From Micromonospora rubida (GTDB lineage Bacteria; Actinomycetota; Actinomycetes; Mycobacteriales; Micromonosporaceae), in the NCBI RefSeq assembly GCF_009908295.1, contig NZ_JAAALO010000006.1:248001-312000 (forward strand): DNA of 64,000 bases, given 5' to 3'. Shown in pieces: positions 43,627 through 52,431 of this stretch. The notes under the pieces are model-generated. The model was given only the letters and a program-made list of their open reading frames with translations. It was not told where the DNA came from and did no database searches. Within the stretch, counting starts at the first letter, position 1. The number at the start of each line of letters is the position of its first letter. The position numbers and the translations under genes were made by a program.

Positions 43627-45054
43627 ATGCCCGAGATGCGACAGAGTTCACTCGTGGTGGTGGCCAACCGCCTCCCCATCGACGACAGTGTGGCGCCCGA
43701 CGGCGCCTGCGAGTGGCGGAGCAGCCCCGGCGGGCTGGTGAGCGCCCTGCACCCCCTGCTCCGGCACACCCCGGCCACCTGGGTCGGCTGGGCGGGCGGC
43801 ACCGGGCCGGCGCCGGCCCTGCCCGACGTCGACCGCGTCCGGATGCACACCGTGCCGCTGAGCTCCGAGGATCTTCGCGACCACTACGAGGGCTTCGCCA
43901 ACTCCACCCTGTGGCCGCTGTACCACGACGCGGTCGAGCAGCCCGAGTACCACCGCCGCTGGTGGGAGGCGTACCAGCGGGTCAACCAGCGGTTCGCCGA
44001 GGCGACCGCCGAGGTGGCCGAGCGGGGCGCGGTGGTCTGGGTGCAGGACTACCACCTGCAACTGGTCCCCGGCCTGCTCCGCGAGCTGCGCCCCGACCTG
44101 CGGATCGGCTTCTTCCTGCACGTGCCGTTCCCGCCGCCGGAGCTGTTCATGCAGCTCCCCCGCCGGGCCGAGCTGCTGCGCGGCATGCTCGGCGCCGACC
44201 TGATCGGCTTCCAGCGCGCCCAAGCCGCGCACAACTTCGCCCAACTGGTGGCCAAGGTGCTGGATCTGCCGGCCACCGACCGGCGGGTCGGCGTCGGCGA
44301 CCGGGTGGTCCGGATCGGCGCGTTCCCGGTCTCGATCGACACCGCCGAGATGGCCGCCCTGGCGGGCCGCCCCGACGTGGCCGCCCGGGCCCGGCGGCTG
44401 CGCCACGACCTCGGCGACCCCGACCACGTCATCCTCAGCGTCGACCGGATGGACTACACCAAGGGCATCGAGCAGCGCCTCAAGGCGTACAGCGAGCTGC
44501 TGGCCAGCGGGCACGTCAAAGTGCGCGACACGGTGCTGGTGCAGGTGGCGGTGCCCAGCCGGGAGCGGGTGACGCAGTACCAGATCCTCCGCGACCGGGT
44601 CGAGCGCGAGGTGGGGCGGATCAACGGCGAGTTCGGCCGGGTCGGCGAACCCGCCATCCACTACCTCACCCAGCCGTTCGACCGGGCCGAGCTGGCCGCG
44701 CTCTACCGGATCGCCGACGTGATGGCGGTGACCCCGCTGCGGGACGGGATGAACCTGGTCGCGAAGGAGTACGTGGCGGCGCGGGTCGACGACACCGGCA
44801 CGCTGCTGCTCAGCGAGTTCGCCGGCGCGGCGGCGGAGCTGCCGCAGGCGTACCTGGTCAACCCGCACGACCTGGAGGGGCTCAAGCAGAAGCTGCTGAC
44901 CGCGCTCCAGGCCGACCCGGCCGACGTCACCGCCCGGATGCGCGCGATGCGCGAGCACCTGCACCGCAACGACATCCACGCCTGGGCGCGCTCCTACCTC
45001 AGCGCCCTCGACGACGGCGGCTCGCTGCTGAACCACATCAGCACGACCGGCTGA
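43627..45054 (+). CDS. otsA: trehalose-6-phosphate synthase
   Basis: This GT20 enzyme joins UDP- or GDP-glucose to glucose-6-phosphate. The product (about 475 aa) shows LVVVANRLPIDD, SPGGLVSALHPLL, VWVQDYHLQLVPGLLRE, GFFLHVPFPPPELFMQLPRR, DRMDYTKGIEQRLKAY, and DGMNLVAKEYVAAR, all family blocks. No phosphatase domain is attached, and no otsB lies nearby. Three starts are possible (43588, 43627, 43636). The middle ATG gives MPEMRQSSLVVV, close to the usual length, but none has a strong ribosome binding site. Trehalose is likely a stress and spore protectant here. Confidence 0.93.
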   Translation: MPEMRQSSLVVVANRLPIDDSVAPDGACEWRSSPGGLVSALHPLLRHTPATWVGWAGGTGPAPALPDVDRVRMHTVPLSSEDLRDHYEGFANSTLWPLYHDAVEQPEYHRRWWEAYQRVNQRFAEATAEVAERGAVVWVQDYHLQLVPGLLRELRPDLRIGFFLHVPFPPPELFMQLPRRAELLRGMLGADLIGFQRAQAAHNFAQLVAKVLDLPATDRRVGVGDRVVRIGAFPVSIDTAEMAALAGRPDVAARARRLRHDLGDPDHVILSVDRMDYTKGIEQRLKAYSELLASGHVKVRDTVLVQVAVPSRERVTQYQILRDRVEREVGRINGEFGRVGEPAIHYLTQPFDRAELAALYRIADVMAVTPLRDGMNLVAKEYVAARVDDTGTLLLSEFAGAAAELPQAYLVNPHDLEGLKQKLLTALQADPADVTARMRAMREHLHRNDIHAWARSYLSALDDGGSLLNHISTTG

Positions 45055-45114
45055 CCGGCCTGACCCGCGCCGGCACGGCCGCCGCCCAGGCCGCGCCGGC
45101 GCGGGTCAGGCCGG
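45055..45114. terminator. 20-bp perfect hairpin between convergent otsA and hydrolase genes
   Basis: Arms at 45055-45074 and 45095-45114 are exact complements around a 20-nt GC-rich loop. The hydrolase stop codon (45106-45108) lies inside one arm. Confidence 0.8.
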
Positions 45115-45930
45115 GGTGTGCTCCTTCTCCAGCCAGTCCAGGATCGCGTCGATCGGCTCCCGCCAGCGGGCGTCCAGCATCAGGTCGTGCCCCATCCCGG
45201 GGAAGAGCAGCGGGGCGCCGCCGTGCCGCCGGGCGGCCCGGGTCAGCGCGGCCGGCGGGACCACCCGGTCGTCGGGGCTGCCCAGCACCAGCACCGGCGG
45301 GTGCCCCACGGCCGGCTCCGGGTCGCGGTGGGTCAGCAGCTGCCACTGCGCGCGCCGGCCGGCCCGGCCGATCCGGGCGGCGTACCGGCGGGCCTCGGCG
45401 TCGGGCAGCTCACGGCTGAACAGCTGCCGGCGGCTCAGCCGCAGCCCGCCGCCGACCAGGGCCGGCAGGGTGCCGCCGGGGTTGCGGCGCAGCGCGGCGC
45501 CCAGCGTCCCCCACTCGCCGAGCACCGGGGCGACCAGCACCGCCGCCCGGGCCGGGTAGCGCGCCAGGGCGTGCCGGACCACCAGGGCCCCGGCGCCGTG
45601 CCCCACCAGCACCGCCTGGCGCGGCAGGCCCGCCGCCACCTGCGTCACGTCGTGGGTGTACGCCCGCAGCGTCGCCTCCGGCGCCGGCTCGCTGCCGCCG
45701 TGCCCGCGCAGGCTCAGCGCGTACGCCGGGAAGCCGCGCCCGGCGGCGTGCTCCAGCCAGTGCTCGGCGAACGCCCACGCGCCGTGCCCGAAGCCGGGCA
45801 CGAACAGCAGCGGGGGGCGGCCCTGCTCCAGCTCGGGGAGCACGCTGAGCACCTCGCGGCGGGCCGGGCGGACCGGGCGGGCCCACTCCCGGCCACGCAG
45901 GACCCGCACCCGCTCCCCGCCGCCGCTCAC
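45106..45930 (-). CDS. alpha/beta-hydrolase-fold protein lacking the nucleophile serine
   Basis: The 274-residue protein has the alpha/beta-hydrolase layout: PPLLFVPGFGHGAWAFAEHW with the oxyanion loop, YALSLRGHGGSE, a later VLVLGSPDDRVVPP with the acid Asp, and LLFPGMGHDLMLDARW with the His. At the nucleophile elbow it reads LVGHGAGALV, so the expected Ser of G-x-S-x-G is Gly (residue 112). Classical hydrolysis is therefore unlikely. GTG at 45930 overlaps the stop of the flavin monooxygenase by 4 nt, so the two act together or share expression. Confidence 0.85.
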   Translation of the reverse strand: MSGGGERVRVLRGREWARPVRPARREVLSVLPELEQGRPPLLFVPGFGHGAWAFAEHWLEHAAGRGFPAYALSLRGHGGSEPAPEATLRAYTHDVTQVAAGLPRQAVLVGHGAGALVVRHALARYPARAAVLVAPVLGEWGTLGAALRRNPGGTLPALVGGGLRLSRRQLFSRELPDAEARRYAARIGRAGRRAQWQLLTHRDPEPAVGHPPVLVLGSPDDRVVPPAALTRAARRHGGAPLLFPGMGHDLMLDARWREPIDAILDWLEKEHTPA

Positions 45931-47333
45931 TTCTCCTCCAAGTCGTACATCGCGCGCTGCACGGCGCGCAGGTAGTCGGCGTGGCCGACCTCGAACCAGT
46001 GCCGGCTGCTGTCCTTGACCTTGCCGGCGTAGCGCTCGCCGACCCCGGCCGCGGCCCGCTTCGCGAACGCGGCGGCCCGGTCGGGCCGGGTGATGCGCAG
46101 CGCGAGCAGCCGGGCGAAGAGCACGGTCTGCCAGTGCGACAGGGTGAAGATCCCCGAGTCGGACTGGACCAGACCGGCGACGGCGAGGGTCGGATGGCCG
46201 GGGGCGAAGGCGTTGAGCCACAGCCGGGGCCGGCCCGACCCGTCGGCGTCGCCGAGGATCCTCGGGTCGAGGAACTCGAAGCGAGGAAGGTAGCCGGTGG
46301 CGAAGACGACCAGATCCGGCTCGATCCGGCGGCCGTCGGTCAGCTCCACGGCCTTGGCGTGGAACCGGGCCACGTCCGGCACCGGGGCGATCTCGCCGTG
46401 CCCGACGTAGTAGACGAGCTGACTGTTGGCGATCGGGTGGGTCTCGTAGACCCGGTGGTCGGGCTTCGGCAGGCCGAACCGGGTCAGGTCGCCGACGGTG
46501 AGCCGCAGCGTCCAGTGGTAGAGCCACTGCCGGATCCGCAGCGGCACCCGCAGCGCCAGCAGGCGGTCGTTGACCTGGTCGGTGGGGCGCCCGAGGACGT
46601 ACTTCGGGGCGTACCAGTAGCCGCGGCGGGTGGAGTGCCAGCAGTGGGACGCCTGCTGGGCCGCCTCGACCGCGATGTCGCAGCCGGTGTTGCCGGCCCC
46701 GACGACAAGCACCCGCTTGCCGCGCAACTGGGCCGGGTCCTTGTAGGACGAGGCGTGCATGATCTCGCCCCGGAACTCCTCCAGCCCCTCGTAGCGGGGC
46801 AGCTTCGGCGACCAGTTGTGGCCGTTGGCGACGACCACGGCGGCGTACCGGGAGGTGCGCTCCGGGCCGTACCCGCCGGTGCTGCGGGTGGTGACGTCCC
46901 AGCGGTCGCCGGCGACCGGCTCGACCCGGACCACCTCGGTGCCGAACCAGACGTGCTGGCGCAGGTCGAAGTGGTCGGCGTAGCGCTCGAAGTAGGACAG
47001 CAACTGGCTGTGGTGCGGGTAGTCGGGCCAGTCGTCCGGCATCGGGAAGTCGGGGAACTGGGTGAACGGCGGCGACGAGATCAGGTGGGTGCTGGCGTAC
47101 ACGGGGCTGCGGTCGTGCCGCCAGTTCCACGCGCCGCCGACGCCGGTCTCCCGTTCGTAGCAGTCGACGCCGAAGCCGTGTTCGCGCAGGTTCTTCACCG
47201 CGGTCAGGCCGCTGGCCCCGGCCCCGATGACGCAGACCGTGTCGCCCCGGTCGGAAACCGGGCGACCGTCCCGGGGCGGGGCGAGCGTCGCCGCGTCCGG
47301 ATCGGGGCGGTCGGGATCGGTGGAGGGGGACAC
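45927..47333 (-). CDS. flavin-containing monooxygenase
   Basis: The 468-residue FAD/NADPH enzyme has two Rossmann motifs, VIGAGASGLTAVKNLREHG (about residues 33-51, FAD) and VLVVGAGNTGCDIAVEAAQQ (NADPH). CYERETGVGGAWNW lies between, and VVFATGYLPRFEFLDP is the C-terminal FATGY signature. FMOs oxygenate soft nucleophiles, and the Baeyer-Villiger branch oxidises ketones; this sequence is closer to the FMO branch. GTG at 47333 has an AAGGAG ribosome binding site. It is coupled to the downstream serine-less hydrolase. Confidence 0.92.
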   Translation of the reverse strand: MSPSTDPDRPDPDAATLAPPRDGRPVSDRGDTVCVIGAGASGLTAVKNLREHGFGVDCYERETGVGGAWNWRHDRSPVYASTHLISSPPFTQFPDFPMPDDWPDYPHHSQLLSYFERYADHFDLRQHVWFGTEVVRVEPVAGDRWDVTTRSTGGYGPERTSRYAAVVVANGHNWSPKLPRYEGLEEFRGEIMHASSYKDPAQLRGKRVLVVGAGNTGCDIAVEAAQQASHCWHSTRRGYWYAPKYVLGRPTDQVNDRLLALRVPLRIRQWLYHWTLRLTVGDLTRFGLPKPDHRVYETHPIANSQLVYYVGHGEIAPVPDVARFHAKAVELTDGRRIEPDLVVFATGYLPRFEFLDPRILGDADGSGRPRLWLNAFAPGHPTLAVAGLVQSDSGIFTLSHWQTVLFARLLALRITRPDRAAAFAKRAAAGVGERYAGKVKDSSRHWFEVGHADYLRAVQRAMYDLEEK

Positions 47334-47437
47334 CGGATTCTCCTTAGGTGCGGCACGAGTGCCGGTCGCTGCGAAATCCTTCCGGTAACCCGACCGGTTT
47401 GTCCAGCCCTTGTGGAGGGCCGGACGCTCCGGGACGG

Positions 47438-48142
47438 TCAGCCGGTGGCCGGCAGCAGCAGGTCGACCAGGACGGGGAAGTGATCGCTGGCGCGGCGGGT
47501 CTGCGGGGTGTCCACCACGTCGTAGTCGACCACGGTGATCCGGGGGTCGACGAAGACCGCGTCGATCCGCCGGCGCGGGTCGGCGCACGAGTAGGTGTGC
47601 CGGTCGGCCCGGTCGGCCGCGACCGCCGTGTCGGTCAGCCCCTCCCCCACCGTCGCCCAGGCCGCCCCGTCGGGGCCCTCGTTGAGGTCGGCGGCGGCCA
47701 CCACGGGCAGCTCGGCGGCGGCCAGTTCGCGCTTGAACGCCGCCGCCTGGGCGGGGCGCTCGGCCGGGTCGGTGGACAGGTGCGAGCCGGCCAGCAGGAA
47801 CCGGGCCCCGCCCACCCGGCACTCGGCGTACGCGGCGCCGCGCAGGTGCCGGCCCGGGGTCAGCGGGTAGCGCTGGCAGCGGGTGTCGAGCACCCGCACC
47901 CGCAGGCTGGTCAGCAGCAGGTTGCCCAGCGACGGCAGCCCACCGGCGGCGACGACCAGCCCGAACGACTCGGCCAGCGTGGCCGACTTCTGCCGCCACC
48001 GGAACCGCCGGGGGGCCTCCTGCACGATCACCACGTCCGGCGCGGCCTCGCGAACCACCGCGGCCAGCGCGGCGGCGTCGTCGCGCTGGCTGTGGATGTT
48101 GTACGACACGACGCGCAGCGGCACGCCCACGCTCTCGCTCAT
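47438..48142 (-). CDS. endonuclease/exonuclease/phosphatase-family hydrolase
   Basis: The 234-residue protein has the DNase I-like fold: LRVVSYNIHSQRDDAAAL (9-26), DVVIVQEAPRRF with the metal Glu, FLLAGSHLSTDPAERPAQA with the catalytic His, VVAAADLNEGPDGAAW with Asp and Asn, and ASDHFPVLVDL at the end with the final Asp-His pair. The substrate may be DNA, a phospholipid head group or an inositol phosphate. It has no signal peptide. ATG at 48142 lies 11 nt after the glucokinase stop on the same strand, so they probably share a transcript. Confidence 0.9.
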   Translation of the reverse strand: MSESVGVPLRVVSYNIHSQRDDAAALAAVVREAAPDVVIVQEAPRRFRWRQKSATLAESFGLVVAAGGLPSLGNLLLTSLRVRVLDTRCQRYPLTPGRHLRGAAYAECRVGGARFLLAGSHLSTDPAERPAQAAAFKRELAAAELPVVAAADLNEGPDGAAWATVGEGLTDTAVAADRADRHTYSCADPRRRIDAVFVDPRITVVDYDVVDTPQTRRASDHFPVLVDLLLPATG

Positions 48143-48153
48143 CCTGGCCCGCC

Positions 48154-49101
48154 TCAGGCCCGACGGGCCAGGTCGGCGGCGCCGATCACGCCGGCGGTGT
48201 TGCCCAGCTCGGCGGGGCGCACCTCGGCGACCGGGAGCCGGTTGCGCTGGGCCAACGCGTCGGCGAAGGACCGCCGGGTCGGGCCGAGCAGCAGGTCGCC
48301 GGCCTCGACGACGCCACCGCCGACGACCAGCACCTGCGGGTCGAGGATCTGCGCCATGTCGGCGAGGCTGGTGCCGAGCCAGCGCCCGACCTGGGCGAAC
48401 GCCTCGGCGGACACGGGATCGCCGCCCTGGGCGGCGGCGGTCACCATCGGGCCGGTGACGGCCTCGGCCTCGCCGCCGGCCAGTTTCAGCAGCGCGGTGG
48501 CCCGGTGCGGCTCCTGGCGGGCGGCGGCGCGGGCGAACCGGACCAGGGCGCTGCCGCTGGCGTACTGCTCGATGCAGCCGAGCCGGCCGCAGCCGCACTG
48601 GTGGCCGTCGGGGACGGTGAGCATGTGGCCCAGCTCGGCGGCGATGCCGTTGGCCCCGCGCACCAGCTCACCGCCGAGCACGATGCCGCCGCCGACGCCG
48701 GTGCCGATGGTGAACATGACCATCGAGTCGTCGGCCTGCCGGGCCGCGCCGTAGCGGAACTCGGCCCAGGCCGCGACGTTGCCGTCGTTCTCCACGATCA
48801 CCGGCAGGCCGGTCGCGACGCTGACGTACTCACGCAGCGGCTCGTCGCGCCAGGCCAGGTTCGGGGCGAAGAGGACGGTGGAGCGCTTGGCGTCGATCCA
48901 GCCGGCCGCACCGATGCCGACGGCGGCGATCTGCCGGCCGGCGGCGAGTTCGGTGACCACCTCGATGATGACGTCGCGGGTCTTGGCCACGTTGTCGGCA
49001 GGGGTGTCCCGTCGGGCCTGCACGAGGACCTTGCCGGTGTCGTCCACGACACCGCCGGCCACCTTCGTGCCACCGACGTCGACTCCGATGGTCAGCGTCA
49101 C
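48154..49101 (-). CDS. glk: ROK-family glucokinase
   Basis: The 315-residue kinase phosphorylates glucose. TIGVDVGGTKVAGGVV (3-18) is the phosphate-binding loop, VENDGNVAAWAEF holds the catalytic Asp, FTIGTGVGGGIVLGGELV follows, and the ROK zinc site is ELGHMLTVPDG with CGCGRLGCIEQYASG. There is no N-terminal DNA-binding domain, so it is an enzyme and not a repressor. GTG at 49101 is favoured because GAGGGGA lies about 9 nt upstream; the GTG at 49110 directly abuts that site. Confidence 0.94.
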   Translation of the reverse strand: MTLTIGVDVGGTKVAGGVVDDTGKVLVQARRDTPADNVAKTRDVIIEVVTELAAGRQIAAVGIGAAGWIDAKRSTVLFAPNLAWRDEPLREYVSVATGLPVIVENDGNVAAWAEFRYGAARQADDSMVMFTIGTGVGGGIVLGGELVRGANGIAAELGHMLTVPDGHQCGCGRLGCIEQYASGSALVRFARAAARQEPHRATALLKLAGGEAEAVTGPMVTAAAQGGDPVSAEAFAQVGRWLGTSLADMAQILDPQVLVVGGGVVEAGDLLLGPTRRSFADALAQRNRLPVAEVRPAELGNTAGVIGAADLARRA

Positions 49102-49181
49102 CGCTGCCACTCCCCTCTGCTGTGCTGTTGTCCGGCGCCGTCACGGCGAACCGCCGTGGGGTGGGCCGGGATGTCCGGTGG

Positions 49182-49874
49182 TCAGGCCTCGTCGCCTGGT
49201 GCGTCCTCGCCCGCGCCGCCGGGTGTCCGCGAGGCGGGCCCCACGGGTTGGCCGGCCGACTGCCGGGAATCCCGCGGCGCGGCCGGCCCGGCGTCGTCGG
49301 CGGGCGGCACGTCGGCAGCCGGAACGCCCCGACCCTCCCCCCGGGTCGCGGCGGACCACACGTCCTGCTCCGGCGCCGGCTGAGAATCATGCCCGGTGCG
49401 GGTGGCCTCGCGCCACACGTGATCGCCCGACCCCTGCTGGGCCCCCGTCCGGGGCGGGGGCGGCGCGGCTTCGCCCGGCTCCTGCGGGCGGTGGGCGGGA
49501 TCACCGGCCGAGGCGAACGCGCGCATCAGGCTGGCCACTCCGGCCGCCAGATCACCCGCTCCGGTGGCGAGCCGCTCGGCGAATTCCGGACTCGGATCCC
49601 GTAACGCCGCGATACCGCGACAGACCGGGCAGATGCAACACTCTGCCGCGCCGGTGGCGAAACCAACCCGGCCCGCCTCGGCGGGTTCGCCGGCCGTACG
49701 CCCGGCGCTGTGACCGAGGACACTCGACAGGATCCCACCGACCGGACCCCACGGGCCCTCCCCGGAACCGGAACCAGCGCCCGCGCGGGCCCCGGCCAGC
49801 CGGGCCGCCGCGAGCACCGTGGCGACCAGCCGCTCCGCCTCTTCCCGGGCCGAGCCCGGCTCAGTACCCCCCAT
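49182..49874 (-). CDS. conserved hypothetical protein with CCxCPVC cluster (DUF5304-like)
   Basis: The 230-residue protein starts with an Ala-rich helix (EAERLVATVLAAARLAGARA), then a Gly/Ser region with GGILSSVLGHS, and a cysteine cluster ECCICPVCRGIAALRDPSPE (about residues 77-96). PEFAERLATGAGDLAAGVAS closes the ordered part. The last 100 residues are acidic and Pro-rich, probably disordered. A similar cysteine motif occurs in Streptomyces proteins beside the ROK glucokinase and SRPBCC genes, in my recollection. No function is known to me; the cluster could bind zinc. ATG at 49874 has GAGGAG upstream. Confidence 0.8.
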   Translation of the reverse strand: MGGTEPGSAREEAERLVATVLAAARLAGARAGAGSGSGEGPWGPVGGILSSVLGHSAGRTAGEPAEAGRVGFATGAAECCICPVCRGIAALRDPSPEFAERLATGAGDLAAGVASLMRAFASAGDPAHRPQEPGEAAPPPPRTGAQQGSGDHVWREATRTGHDSQPAPEQDVWSAATRGEGRGVPAADVPPADDAGPAAPRDSRQSAGQPVGPASRTPGGAGEDAPGDEA

Positions 49875-49917
49875 GGTCGGCTCCTCTACCGTGCCGGGCG
49901 TGCCGCAGCAGGTCGCG

Positions 49918-50373
49918 TCACCGCGCCGCGCCGGATTCTTCTACCCGGAGCTTGAGCTGCTTCAACGCCGTATCCATGATCATTTTTTCGGCCTTGCGCC
50001 GAAACATGCCCAGCATGCCCACGGAGAGCTCAACCTCCAGGGTGTAGGTCACCGTGGTCGTCCCGTCCGGGTTGCCGGCCAGGTCGTACGCCCCGCGCTG
50101 GGAGCGCTGCATCTTCGAGGGCGCCACCAGGTGCCACTCGACGCGGGTCAGGTCCTCGGAGTACTCGTAGGCGAGCGTGTACTCGTCGGCCAGCACCCCG
50201 GCGTCGATGGTGAACCGGACCTGGCTGGCGTAGCCGTCCTCGTACTCCTCGACGACCTCGGCCCGGCGCATCGCCTCGGTCCACTCGGGGTAGCGCGCGA
50301 AGTCGCAGATCACCGCCGCGACCCGGTCCGGTGACGCGCCGACGACGATCGACTGGGTGGAGGAGTCCGCCAT
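49918..50373 (-). CDS. SRPBCC (START-like) family protein, Rv2185c-like
   Basis: The 151-residue protein has the polyketide-cyclase/START-like fold: SIVVGASPDRVAAVICDFARYPEWTE (9-34, the first helix-turn), then VVEEYEDGYASQVRF, YEYSEDLTRVEWHLV, and a long C-terminal helix FRRKAEKMIMDTALKQLKLRV. Such proteins bind hydrophobic ligands. Its neighbour is a fatty-acyl-CoA ligase, divergently transcribed, as in the Rv2185c-Rv2187 area (from memory), so a lipid ligand is plausible. ATG at 50373 lies 6 nt after TAGCCT, the leaderless pattern. Confidence 0.92.
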   Translation of the reverse strand: MADSSTQSIVVGASPDRVAAVICDFARYPEWTEAMRRAEVVEEYEDGYASQVRFTIDAGVLADEYTLAYEYSEDLTRVEWHLVAPSKMQRSQRGAYDLAGNPDGTTTVTYTLEVELSVGMLGMFRRKAEKMIMDTALKQLKLRVEESGAAR

Positions 50374-50379
50374 GTGGGG

Positions 50380-50385
50380 AGGCTA
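50380..50385 (-). promoter_or_regulatory. -10 hexamer TAGCCT of the SRPBCC gene, leaderless type
   Basis: TAGCCT on the minus strand is followed by 6 nt and the ATG at 50373. Confidence 0.5.
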
Positions 50386-50599
50386 CCCGGCGGCGGACGG
50401 ACGCGTCCCGGTCCACCCCCGGCCGCGCAACGGCCCGTCGCCGGCGGACCCGGCCCGAGCGGGCCACGGTCGGGACCGATTCGGGCGGCGGCGCGGGCAA
50501 CCTCCCACCGCAATCACCTGGGCGGGCGGGTAGGTTTCGACAGAGCCGACCCGTCCGGGCCCCTGCCCGCCCGGCCAGTGCGAGCACGAGGGAGTGCAG

Positions 50600-52417
50600 G
50601 TGCGCGAGTTCTCCGTTCCGCCGATCGTCACCGTCGGCGACTCGGCCAACCTGACCCAGCCGGTCTGGGACAACGCCGAGGCGGCACCGGAGGCGGTGCA
50701 GTTCGTCCGCCCGGTCCCGTCGGCCGGCGAGGCGGGCCCGGCCCGGGAGGACGTGACCTGCCGGCAGTTCCGCGACGAGGTGGTCGCGGTGGCCCGCGGG
50801 CTGGTCGCGGCCGGCGTGTCCCCCGGCGACCGGGTCGCCCTGATGAGCCGCACCCGGTACGAGTGGACCCTGTTCGACTACGCGATCTGGGCGACCGGTG
50901 CGGTCACCGTGCCGATCTACGAGACCTCCAGCGCCGAGCAGGCCGCCTGGATCCTGGAGGACTCCGGCGCGGTCGCGGTCGTGGTCGAGAGCACCGCGCA
51001 CGCCACCCTGGTCGCCGGCGTCCGGGACCGGCTCCCCGAGCTGACCCACGTCTGGCAGATCGAGCTGGACGCGGTCGGCGACCTGGTCGCCGCCGGCGCC
51101 CCGGTCGACCCGTTGGAGATCGACCGGCGCCGCACGGCGGTCCGGGCCGACGACATGGCGACCATCATCTACACCAGCGGCACCACCGGCCGCCCCAAGG
51201 GCTGCGTGCTGACCCACCGCAACATGTACGCCGACATCGCCAACGCGGTGCCCGTACTGCCGAACCTGTTCCTGCGGCCGGGCGCGTCGACCCTGCTGTT
51301 CCTCCCGCTCGCGCACGCCTTCGCCCGACTCATCCAGATCGGTGTGGTGCAGGCCCGGGCCACCATGGCGCACTGCCCCGACCCCAAGGACCTGATGCCC
51401 GAGCTCCAGGCGTTCCGGCCGACCTTCGTCCTCTCGGTGCCCCGGGTCTTCGAGAAGGTCTACAACGGGGCCCGGCAGAAGGCCGAGGCCGAGGGCAAGG
51501 GGAAGATCTTCGACCGGGCCGATCAGGTCGCGGTCGCGTACAGCGAGGCCCTGGAGAAGCCGGGCGGGCCGGGCCTGGCGCTGCGCGCGCAGCACGCGGT
51601 CTTCGACAAGCTGGTCTACCGCAAGCTGCGCGCCGCCCTGGGCGGCCGGTGCCGGGACGCGATCTCCGGCGGCGCGCCGCTCGGCGCCCGGCTCGGCCAC
51701 TTCTTCCGCGGCATCGGGGTGACCATCTGCGAGGGGTACGGGCTCACCGAGACCTCCCCGGCCGCCGCCGCGAACCTGCCCGACGCCACCCGGATCGGCA
51801 CCGTCGGCCGCCCGCTGCCCGGGGTGACCGTCCGGATCGACGACGACGGCGAGATCCTGATCTCCGGCGACCTGATCTTCCGGGGGTACTGGCGCAACGA
51901 GGCGGCCACCGCCGAGGCGCTCAGCGCGGACGGCTGGTTCCGCAGCGGCGACCTGGGGCAGCTCGACAACGACGGCTTCCTCAGCATCACCGGCCGGAAG
52001 AAGGAGATCATCGTGACCGCCGGCGGCAAGAACGTCGCCCCGGCGATGCTGGAGGACCAGGTCCGGTCGCACCCGCTGATCAGCCAGTGTGTCGTGGTCG
52101 GCGACCGCCAGCCGTTCATCTCCGCGCTGGTCACCATCGACGAGGAGGCGCTGCCGAAGTGGCTGGCCGCCCACGGCCGCCCGGAGACCACCCCGATCGC
52201 CGACCTGCGTGACGACGAGGCGCTGCGCGCCGAGGTGCAGGGCGCGGTCGACCAGGCCAACCAGTCGGTCTCCAAGGCCGAGGCGATCAAGGTGTTCCGC
52301 ATCCTGCCGCACGACTTCACCGAGGCCACCGGCGAGCTCACCCCGTCGCTGAAGGTCAAGCGGCAGGTCGTGCACAAGACGTACGCGGCGGAAATCGCCG
52401 ACGTCTACCGGCGCTGA
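50600..52417 (+). CDS. fadD: long-chain fatty-acid-CoA ligase (FadD15-like)
   Basis: The 605-residue adenylate-forming enzyme activates fatty acids. IIYTSGTTGRPKGCVLTHRN is the AMP-binding P-loop (about residues 190-209), FLPLAHAFARLIQ and VPRVFEKVYNGAR are ACSL blocks, EGYGLTETSPAAA binds adenine, and WFRSGDLGQLDNDGFLSITG with RKKEIIVTAGGKNVAP forms the hinge and C-terminal part. GTG at 50600 is preferred over GTG at 50594 because GAGGGAG is then 5-6 nt upstream. It is divergent from the SRPBCC gene and is followed by a histidine kinase with its own promoter. Confidence 0.94.
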   Translation: MREFSVPPIVTVGDSANLTQPVWDNAEAAPEAVQFVRPVPSAGEAGPAREDVTCRQFRDEVVAVARGLVAAGVSPGDRVALMSRTRYEWTLFDYAIWATGAVTVPIYETSSAEQAAWILEDSGAVAVVVESTAHATLVAGVRDRLPELTHVWQIELDAVGDLVAAGAPVDPLEIDRRRTAVRADDMATIIYTSGTTGRPKGCVLTHRNMYADIANAVPVLPNLFLRPGASTLLFLPLAHAFARLIQIGVVQARATMAHCPDPKDLMPELQAFRPTFVLSVPRVFEKVYNGARQKAEAEGKGKIFDRADQVAVAYSEALEKPGGPGLALRAQHAVFDKLVYRKLRAALGGRCRDAISGGAPLGARLGHFFRGIGVTICEGYGLTETSPAAAANLPDATRIGTVGRPLPGVTVRIDDDGEILISGDLIFRGYWRNEAATAEALSADGWFRSGDLGQLDNDGFLSITGRKKEIIVTAGGKNVAPAMLEDQVRSHPLISQCVVVGDRQPFISALVTIDEEALPKWLAAHGRPETTPIADLRDDEALRAEVQGAVDQANQSVSKAEAIKVFRILPHDFTEATGELTPSLKVKRQVVHKTYAAEIADVYRR

Positions 52418-52418
52418 C

Positions 52419-52424
52419 TACGAT
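52419..52424 (+). promoter_or_regulatory. -10 hexamer TACGAT of the histidine kinase gene, leaderless type
   Basis: TACGAT begins 2 nt after the fadD stop and lies 7 nt before the GTG at 52432. No ribosome binding site is present. Confidence 0.5.
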
Positions 52425-52431
52425 CCGTCAC

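Noticed and set aside
48154..49101. ROK protein as the repressor for the chitinase operator
   Set aside because: It lacks a DNA-binding domain and has an intact kinase site, so it is a glucokinase.
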